A stretch of DNA of 64,000 nt from Pseudomonadota bacterium (lineage in GTDB: Bacteria > Myxococcota > Myxococcia > Myxococcales > Myxococcaceae). The stretch is taken from contig JAFAFL010000127.1 in NCBI GenBank assembly GCA_023423535.1, positions 10,393 to 74,392 on the forward strand, read 5' to 3'. The position numbers were made by a program, and so were the translations under genes. Within the stretch, counting starts at the first letter, position 1; each line of letters opens with the position of its first letter. Under the pieces are notes generated by a model. That model made no database searches. It was given only the letters and a program-made list of their open reading frames with translations, and was not told the DNA's origin. This document shows positions 7,953 through 15,500 of this stretch, piece by piece.

Positions 7953-9335
7953 ATGCGTTCCCTCTCCCTTCTTCTCTCCCTCGTCGCCGCCTGTGCGCTG
8001 GCGTGTGGCGGCACTGGTGGTTCGTCTTCGGATGGTGGCGTCCTCTTGCCAGGCCCCGGCGGTGGCGGCGGCTCCGGTGGTGACGGTGGCGCTTCAGGAG
8101 GCTCCGCGGGCGTGGCCACGTTCCCGCGGGTCGGCATGTACAGCCTCGGCTTCGCGACGGCGGCGGACGGCACCCAGCACGTGCTCTTCAACGAGGGCCT
8201 CGCCGAGCGCGTCGTACACGGTGCCTGCGCAGAGCGCTGCGCCGATCCCGCGTCGTGGTCGATGACCACACTCGCCAGCACGGATTCGCTCGGCGTCACC
8301 GCGGTGGGCGCGGAGGGTCTCGGCTTCGACTCGAGCGGCCGGCTGCACGTGCTCATCTCCGGCGTGCCGCCCTTTGGAGGCAGCGCGAACCGCGCGGTGT
8401 ATGCGACCTGCGCGGGAGACTGCACGAACGGCTCGAGCTGGACGCTGCTCGACCTCACGCCGGTCGCACAGGGCAATCCCATCGGCACGAACGGGACCTT
8501 CATGGTCTCGGCGGACGGGTCGCTCGCGTTCCTCACCCAGGGCCAGCGGAACTCGTTCCCGTCGCGCTACGTCGGCTGCACCTCTGGCTGCGGGGCGATC
8601 TCGGCGTGGACCGGCGCGTCCGTGCTGGATGGCAACCCGCTCTTCGCCCGGCGCGATGCGGAGGGCGTCATCCACATCGTATTCGACCAGGGCGTGACGG
8701 ACAGCGGCGACGGCCTCCACTTCTACGGTCGCTGCGCCTCCGGCTGCGCGCAGAGCTCGGGCTGGGAGATCTCACCGCTCGGGTTCATCTACCGGAGCGG
8801 AGGCCACACCGCGGGCTTCGCGGTCACGCCCTCGGGCAAGGTGTTCCTCGCCTACAACCAGGGCAATGCGGCGGCCGCGACCGAGGACAACGGCAAGCTC
8901 TTCATCAACTCGTGCACGGGCGCGAACTGTCTCGACCTCGGGACGTGGGGCTCCTTCTCGGTGGGCGCGCTCGGTGACGGCAGTGACGGCGCGGCGCTCT
9001 CAGCCGACGGAGAGGTGCTCAGGCTCGCGAACACCTCCGGCTTCGAGCTCCACCTGCGCACCTGCGCGGGCGGCGGTTGTCAGAACGCGGCGGGCTGGTC
9101 GGCGCCAGGGGTCATCGACTCGTCGGCGCAGATGAACGAGGCGGTGCCGCCGGATCTCGGCAGCGCCTGTCCCGGCACCTCGGAGTCCGCGAGCTGGTGG
9201 CCGAACCTGCCGGCCATCGGCGCGGGCGCATCCGGCGTCGTCGTCGGCCATGCGCCCTACGCGATCGTGAAGTGCCCCGGCGTCGCGAGCCCGGGGCGCT
9301 ATCCCTCCATCGGCCGGATCTACGCCACCTTCTGA
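7953..9335 (+). CDS. Large surface lipoprotein with repeated Cys-pair/Trp modules
   Basis: A 460-residue lipoprotein: signal, lipobox ALAC, then a Gly/Ser/Asp linker (GGGGGSGGDGG) of ~35 residues. The mature part repeats a module ending in a Cys pair and a Trp (CAERC...SW, CAGDC...SW, CTSGC...AW, CASGC...GW, CTGANC...TW, CAGGGC...GW), about every 55 residues, six times. The strands between contain HVLF, HVLI, HIVF and LRLA-type repeats. This suggests a six-bladed β-propeller with a disulphide per blade. It may bind surface glycans or proteins. A candidate AraC half-site lies in its upstream region. Confidence 0.75.
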   Translation: MRSLSLLLSLVAACALACGGTGGSSSDGGVLLPGPGGGGGSGGDGGASGGSAGVATFPRVGMYSLGFATAADGTQHVLFNEGLAERVVHGACAERCADPASWSMTTLASTDSLGVTAVGAEGLGFDSSGRLHVLISGVPPFGGSANRAVYATCAGDCTNGSSWTLLDLTPVAQGNPIGTNGTFMVSADGSLAFLTQGQRNSFPSRYVGCTSGCGAISAWTGASVLDGNPLFARRDAEGVIHIVFDQGVTDSGDGLHFYGRCASGCAQSSGWEISPLGFIYRSGGHTAGFAVTPSGKVFLAYNQGNAAAATEDNGKLFINSCTGANCLDLGTWGSFSVGALGDGSDGAALSADGEVLRLANTSGFELHLRTCAGGGCQNAAGWSAPGVIDSSAQMNEAVPPDLGSACPGTSESASWWPNLPAIGAGASGVVVGHAPYAIVKCPGVASPGRYPSIGRIYATF

Positions 9336-9346
9336 ACGCGAGGCGC

Positions 9347-10576
9347 CTAGCGCGCGTCGTCGAGCCTGCTCAGCGCGGACTCGGCACGCTGCACGTCGGA
9401 GGAGAGCTCCTTCACGTAGCGCTCCCGCTCCTCGCTCTGCCACTCGTCGGCGCTGAAGCGGGAGAGCGCGTACTGCTGCGTCTGGTGCACGCGGCCTCGG
9501 AGCGAGCCGAGGAGTTCCCGATCCGGATCGCCCGTCTCGCGCAGGAGGAAGCCTTCGACGTCGCGCAGGACGAGCGGCTGCGCCGGGCGCTCGTCGATCA
9601 GAAGCTTGCCGAAGACGGTGAGCGTGGCCTCGCGCGTGCCGGCGCCCAGTTCCTCGTTGAAGGTCACCAGCGCGAAGGGGCGGCCCTCGGCATCGTCCAC
9701 CCGGCCCGTCACCACGTAGCGGCCGGCCTTCCGCACCTCCAGGCCCACGTGCAGCTGCAGCGAGCCCTCCTCGGCGGTCTCGCGGACCTGGCCGGTGAAG
9801 CGCGCGGGAGGGGAGGGCGTGTACATCACGTCGAAGAGCGCGGACCGGGAGAGTTCGCCGCTGCGCACCTCGAGGTGCACGCGCAGGGTCCCCTCGTAGA
9901 GCGCGAAGCCGTCGCGTGAGGGCGTGAGCGCGGCGGTCAGTCCTCCAGAGCCATCCGGCGCGAACGCGAGCGGCATCTCCGCGAGGGCCATGGCGCCCGG
10001 ATGGTGCTCCGATTCGCGCGCGGAGGAGCGGGTGACCTCACACGGCACCGGCGCGCCCTCTGCCGAGTGACAGCGCACGGAGAAGCGCACGCTCTCATCG
10101 CCGGAGAGGAACACGCGGTCCTGCGCGAGCACGATGCGCGTGCGGCCTTCGGGATCGAGCGGGACGTCGCGCTCGGGGGCCGCCGGCTCCAGTTGATCCG
10201 GGTGCTCGCGGATGGGCCGGGACGTCGGCGGGTAGCGCGTGGCCTCCACGTACTGCGCCAGCGTGTGTCGGGAGCGATCGAGCCGCTTCTCCCACACGCG
10301 CCGCGCTGCCTCGCGTTCGCGCTCCGCTTCCTCTTCGTCCGCCGCATTCGCGACGGCAACCGCGCGGGGCGTGTCCGCAGCCTTCATGCGAGAGAGCGCG
10401 GAGGAGGAGGCGGGGACGACGTCTCCCGTTCCGTAGGAACGATCCGCGACCGATGAGTCCTCCGGCCTGTGCACCTCGGCCGACGCCTCACCGCGGAGCA
10501 GCACGAACAGAGAGACCGCGGTGACCAGTGCGCAGGCGACGGCGGCGTACGCGAACGTTCCCGGACGACGACGCAT
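9347..10576 (-). CDS. Membrane-anchored periplasmic β-domain protein, partner of the upstream secreted hydrolase-like protein
   Basis: A 409-residue protein with one N-terminal membrane anchor (FAYAAVACALVTAVSLFVLL) after RRRPG, then an acidic helical linker (EEEAEREREAARRVWEKR) and, from ~residue 130, two β-rich domains. The second includes VVTGRVDDAEGRPFALVTFN, resembling what annotators call a choice-of-anchor X domain; this assignment is from memory and tentative. A Cys pair (RCHSAEGAPVPC) may form a disulphide. The C-terminus is helical (ERERYVKELSSDVQRAESAL). It starts 8 nt after the stop of the secreted hydrolase-like gene, so the two are one operon, and it may act as its chaperone, inhibitor or receptor. 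Confidence 0.65.
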   Translation of the reverse strand: MRRRPGTFAYAAVACALVTAVSLFVLLRGEASAEVHRPEDSSVADRSYGTGDVVPASSSALSRMKAADTPRAVAVANAADEEEAEREREAARRVWEKRLDRSRHTLAQYVEATRYPPTSRPIREHPDQLEPAAPERDVPLDPEGRTRIVLAQDRVFLSGDESVRFSVRCHSAEGAPVPCEVTRSSARESEHHPGAMALAEMPLAFAPDGSGGLTAALTPSRDGFALYEGTLRVHLEVRSGELSRSALFDVMYTPSPPARFTGQVRETAEEGSLQLHVGLEVRKAGRYVVTGRVDDAEGRPFALVTFNEELGAGTREATLTVFGKLLIDERPAQPLVLRDVEGFLLRETGDPDRELLGSLRGRVHQTQQYALSRFSADEWQSEERERYVKELSSDVQRAESALSRLDDAR

Positions 10577-10584
10577 GGGTCCGC

Positions 10585-11490
10585 TCACCACGCGTAGATG
10601 ACGACGTCCTCGCGCATCTTGCCGACGATGCCGCCCCAGCTCCCGTTGGTGTAGTGGTCGAGCTTCTCGTTGTCGTCGCGGAACTGCACGTAGTGCCGCG
10701 ACCACTTCGCGCGGCCGCCCTCGCACGCGTTGGAGCCGAGCGTGAGGTCGTTGCACCACCAGTCGGACGGGTTGCAGTAGGAGCCGCCGGACGAACCGGA
10801 GACGCCACCCGCGGAGTGGTAGGCGACCGCCTCGTCGTCCTGGCCGGGGAGGATGCCGGAGTAGAACGTCCCCTTCGAGCCGGCGAACATGTAGAACCAC
10901 ACGTTGCGCGTCTGGTTGTGGTCGTACATCGCGCGCGCGGTGGTGGTGACGAGGTCGCTCACCAGCGGCTCGTTCAACGCCCAGCTGCCGTTGTCCGCCA
11001 GCTCGCTGCCGCCGCCCGCACCGCCGGCCACGTCCACCCACTTGATGTTCCACCCGGTCTGCGTGGTGCCGTCGGTGTCGCCGCAGACGCCGCTCGCGTT
11101 GGGCGCCGCGTTCTTCTTCTTCCGCTGCGAGCCGCCCCACAGCGAGAGCGCGTAGCCGATCTGGAGATTCCCGGCGCTGTACGCGGCCACGTAGCACCAG
11201 TTTTCGCCGGTGCAGTAGCAGTCGAGCGCGTTGCGGATGTGCACGTTCTGATCGGCGATGCGGCTGTAGCCGTCCCAGTTCACCGCGCGCTTGTTCACCC
11301 CCGCGGAGGTGGAGGCGGGACCCCACGCGCTGAAGTCGCCGTAGTTGCCGATCTTTGGACCACCGCTCTTCGAGCCGCGGCCGTGGATCCAGAGCGTGTA
11401 GTTCGTGGCGAGCGCTGGACCCGCCGAGGTGAGGAAGAGTGCGAGGACGAGCGCAGAGGGAGCGGAGCGGGCGGAAAGGTTCACGTGCAT
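10585..11490 (-). CDS. Secreted α/β-hydrolase-like protein
   Basis: A 301-residue protein with a signal peptide ending ALA-TNYT, and a good ribosome site GGGGAGG before ATG 11490. The mature start TLWIHGRGS resembles the strand-HG oxyanion loop of lipases, and CYVAAYSAGNLQIGYAL resembles a nucleophile elbow with Ser in place of the central residue (YSAGN for GxSxG). Eight Cys residues suggest disulphides. A catalytic Asp/His could lie in GQDDEAVAYH, but this is a guess. The product is followed directly by a membrane-anchored partner. An inactive or divergent lipase or esterase is the best reading. Confidence 0.6.
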   Translation of the reverse strand: MHVNLSARSAPSALVLALFLTSAGPALATNYTLWIHGRGSKSGGPKIGNYGDFSAWGPASTSAGVNKRAVNWDGYSRIADQNVHIRNALDCYCTGENWCYVAAYSAGNLQIGYALSLWGGSQRKKKNAAPNASGVCGDTDGTTQTGWNIKWVDVAGGAGGGSELADNGSWALNEPLVSDLVTTTARAMYDHNQTRNVWFYMFAGSKGTFYSGILPGQDDEAVAYHSAGGVSGSSGGSYCNPSDWWCNDLTLGSNACEGGRAKWSRHYVQFRDDNEKLDHYTNGSWGGIVGKMREDVVIYAW

Positions 11491-11596
11491 GGCCTCCCCT
11501 CGCGTCAGATGGGGGCTTCGCGAGGTTCGGCACGTTTGGGACCGCAGTGGGGGGCGGCAACCCTGCACGGGCGATCCCGCGGACTGTTCATCAACT

Positions 11597-12364
11597 TCAG
11601 TGCCCGAGCGCGTGACCGACCGCCGTCTCCGACACGAAGAGCCACAGCCCGCCGTGCCACGGATCGTGAAAGAGGCGCACCGAGACCACCGTCTCCGCGC
11701 TGAACCGCGGGAAGCGGAAGCGGATGACGCGCGAGGCGCCGGGCTCTTCGCGCACCTCGGTGAGCACCGAGAGGAAGCGCTTCACCTTCACGCAGGGCGC
11801 CACGTCCTCGAAGCGCTTGCCGATGACGTCGTCGCGCTGGCGGCCGGAGGCGTTGGCCTCGTAGGCGTTGAAGGCGAGGACGGTGCCGTCATCGCCGAGC
11901 CGGATGAGGCCGAAGGGCAGCGCGTCGGACTCCTCCTTCGACAGCGAGAGCACGCGCTCCAGATCGTCCGGCGACAGCGTCTCCACGTCGGGCGCGAAGG
12001 CGTCTCCCGGCGCCTTCTCCGCGAGCAGCGCGCGCACCAGCGACATCAACGATTCGATGCCGAAGGGTTTGGGCAGGCAGGCGCGTGCACCCGCCGCGAA
12101 GGCCTCGCGCCGCCACTCGCCGCCCGCCGAGGTCGCGACCACCGGGACGCGCGAGAGATCTCCCACCACTCGAGGGACGGCGAGCCCGTGCAGGTCGAGC
12201 ACCCGAAGATCCGCGAGGACCAGATCCACCTTCTGCTGCGCGAACAGGAGCAGCGCGTCGCGGCCGCTGGCGGAGCGGACGACCTGCAGGTCCGCATCGG
12301 TGAGCACGTCCGTCACTGCGTCCGCCAGCTGGGGATCGTCCTCGATGAGCAGCACGCGCTTCAT
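11597..12364 (-). CDS. Response regulator fused to a photoactive-yellow-protein-like PAS domain
   Basis: A 255-residue two-domain protein. Residues 1-118 are a REC receiver: acidic pair Asp9/Asp10, phosphoacceptor Asp52 (LVLADLRVLDL), Thr78, Lys99 (LPKPF). Residues ~140-247 closely follow photoactive yellow protein: GLIRLGDDGTVLAFNAYE, then SGR and VIGKRFEDVAPC. Compared with PYP, Cys69 (chromophore attachment) is Cys191, Glu46 is Glu169, Arg52 is Arg175, Thr50 is Ser173, and Tyr42 is Phe165. No DNA-binding or enzyme domain follows, so output is presumably by protein contact. No p-coumarate chromophore-supply genes (TAL, pCL) are in the window. It is monocistronic. Confidence 0.85.
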   Translation of the reverse strand: MKRVLLIEDDPQLADAVTDVLTDADLQVVRSASGRDALLLFAQQKVDLVLADLRVLDLHGLAVPRVVGDLSRVPVVATSAGGEWRREAFAAGARACLPKPFGIESLMSLVRALLAEKAPGDAFAPDVETLSPDDLERVLSLSKEESDALPFGLIRLGDDGTVLAFNAYEANASGRQRDDVIGKRFEDVAPCVKVKRFLSVLTEVREEPGASRVIRFRFPRFSAETVVSVRLFHDPWHGGLWLFVSETAVGHALGH

Positions 12365-12558
12365 GCGGAGAGGGTGAACACGATAGGGCGGACGACAACG
12401 CGCCCTTCCCCTCGGACCGACGTGTGTGGCCGACGCAGTGCGTAACGCGTGCGGCACCTCCTTCGGCGAAGTGCGTCATGCCCTTCGCGGAGGGTCTCGC
12501 AAGTGCGCGGAAGCACACGCCGTCAGCGGTGGGCACGGCGCGTGTAGGCTGCGGGCAC

Positions 12559-15500
12559 ATGTACTGCGCGACCTGTCGCGAAGAGCGGCTGTCGGATTCC
12601 ACCGGGTGTGCGGTGTGCGGCGGCGCGATGACGCGCAGGCCACGCGAGGCGATGCTCGAGGAGCTCGCGCACCTGCAGTTCCTCCTCGCGGACATCCACC
12701 GCTGGAGCTCCGACGACGTGCCCGAGCCCGTGCAGGGTTGGGTGCGCAACCGCTACCGCACCCGCGCCGAGGTGCTGCTGCGCACCCTCAATGTGGGAGC
12801 TGCGCCGGAGGTGCCACAGGTCGCCGTACCCGCGCCCGTGCCCGTTCCGGTGACGCCGGGCGCGCCTCCGCCGTCACCGCGCGAGTTTCTCGATCGCCAG
12901 CGCGCGGTGGATGAGGTGGGCGAGGCGCTCGCCGCCGTCGTGGCGGATGCGCGGCTCGTGGCGGAGCCGGTTCCCCGCGTGAAGGCCAGCCCGGAGTCCA
13001 TGCCCGCGCCTGCACCGGAAGCGCGCGTCCGCGAGGCGGCTCCGGTCACCCCGCCGAAGCGCGCGCCCGCTCGCGCGAAAGCACCGCCTGCGCCGTCGCG
13101 CTGGCTCTCGGTCTGGCGGCCCTTCCTCTACGAGAGCATCGGCTGGTTCGTGGGCGGGTTCCTCATCCTCGCCGGCGCGTTCTACTTCGTGGCCGACGGG
13201 TGGGCTTCGGCGCTGACGCGGTCGCTCGTCGTCTTCGGCGTGTGCGCGCTCTACGCGCTGGGCTTCATGTTGTGGAGCGCGTTCCTGCGTCGGCGCGCGG
13301 CGCTGGAGGCGGCGGGGCGCGTGGTGGGCATCATCGGCGCGGCGCTCGCGCCCTTCCCGGTGCTCGCGTTGGGGCCCGTGTCCGAAGCGTCGGCTGCGCT
13401 CGGCGGCGGGCTGACGTGGACGTGGTCGGTCGTCGCGGCGGTGCTGGTGCGAAACCTCGCCACGGCGCTGGACAGGAAGGCGCGGACGCCGCTCGCGGTG
13501 GCGACAGTGACCTCCACGCTCGCGCTCGGCTTCGGCCCGCTGCTGGCGGGCTTCGGTCCTGCCGTGGCCTGGCTCCCGCTCGTTCCGCTCGCGTGTCTCG
13601 CGCTGGTGGCCATCGTGCCGAACGAGCAGAGCGACGCGGGCTCTGTTCCACCGGCGCCGCGCGCGCTCGCGTTCTCGCTGCTCGCGCCGCTCTACCTCGC
13701 GACGGCGATGGCGATTCGCCTTGGGCTCGCGCTGCACGCCGCGGACCTCGCACCGAGGCCCGGCACCTGGGCGGCGCTGGTCTCCATCGCGGTGGCCGCA
13801 GCGCTACGGGCGCTCCCTCGCGAGCGTCCGCGCGCGGTCTCGGCGCTGGAGATTGCCGCGGTATCGGTGCAGGCGGCGGCGCTCGCGGGCGCGGTGTTCG
13901 GCGATGCGCCGGCCTTCTTCCTCTGCTCCGCGGCGGTGGCGTGGACCGGCCTGTACCTCTCGCGGCTCCCCAGCGCGAAGAGTCCGGAGCTGCGCGTGCG
14001 CTGGCTCTACGTGACCTTCTTTGCCGGCCTGCTCGCGTGGCATTCGTCGGGACAGCTCGTGCCCGGCTACGTGAAGACGCTCGCCGAGCAGGTGAAGCTG
14101 ATGCTCGGTCACGCGCCGGGCGCGCCGTTCCCCTTCAACTTCGGCGCGGTGTTCTCGCTGCCGTACTTCCTCGGCGCGCTCTTCCTCGCGCTGCGGTGGA
14201 CTGACCTCGAAGACGCGCGGCGCCGCGCGGTCGGCGAGCTGCTCCTGCGCGCCTCGACGGCGCTGGGCGGGCTCATCGCGGTGCTCGCGTTCTGCGGCAC
14301 CGACCTGCGCGCGGGGCTCTGGAGCGTTCCCCTCGTCTCGGCGGTGCTTCTCGCAGCCGGGTTCTGGACCGACCGCCGCTGGGCGACCTGGGCCGCGGCG
14401 GTGCTCGCGCTGCTCGTGCCCCTCTACGCGTTGGAGGCTCTGGGCACGGCCGGGTCAGCGTGGAGTGCCTGTGCCGTCGCGATCGTGCTCTCCGCCTCCT
14501 CACTGCTGCACCGCGCCACCGAGCGCTCCGTGCTGGGCCTCTGTGCGCTGCTCGCCTCGGTGATGGCGCTGGCGGCCGCGGTGTTCGCGCACGGAGAGGG
14601 ATTCGCACCTTCGCTGCTCAGCGCGGTGGCCGCTGCGGTCGCGGGTGGCGCCGCGCTCCTGGCGGGACGCAACCATGGCCGCACGTCCCTGTGGTCGCCG
14701 GCGCTCGCGGTGGTGGTCGGCGCGCTGACGCTCGTCTCATGGCGCGCGCTGCCGGGCACAGGGCCACTGGCGCTGGCCGCGCTCTCCGTCGTCGTCGCCG
14801 CGCTCGCTCTCCGAGGCCGTGGTTCCGCGCGTGACTGGCTCGCTGCATTGCCCGTGGCGGCGGTCGGCGCGTTCGTCGCCTCTGCTTGCTGCATCCCGGA
14901 GTTCAGCCCGGTGTCGGACGCGGTGCTGTTGCCCGGCGGCGTGTTCCTCTTCTCCGCGCTCGCGCTCGGCCTGTGCGGCCTCCGAGCATGGCCGCTGCAC
15001 CTTCCGTCCGCGGTACTCGGCGTGACCGCGCTGCTGCCGGCGAACGACGTGTTCGCGCTGTGGCCGTCGCTGTCGCCTTCGAGCTCGGTCGCGCTGCTCG
15101 CCCTCGTGGCCGCGGCAACCGCAGTCTGGACCGTGCGCGCTGGCCGCAGCGTCCTCACCGCGAGCTGGGCGGCTTGCGCGCTCGTCGCGCTCTCCCTCTC
15201 CGCGGGCATCGCCGAGTCGTCGCTGCTGGCGCTCGTGGCCGCGGGCGTGGGGCTCCTCACGCTCCGCGCGCTCATCCCCGCGGTGACGGTCCCCTGGGCC
15301 GCGGCGATGGCACTCTTCGCCGCGATCGAAGCGAAGTACCCCGGCGTGGTCGGGCTCACCTGTGCGCTGACGGTGCTCGCGCTGCTGGACGAGTCGCCCT
15401 CACTCCGTCGCCACCTCTTCGGCGGTTGGCGCGCTGGACTCACCGCATCGATCTGCGCGCTGCTCGTCGCGACGGGCACGATCCTCGCCGCGGCCCTCGC

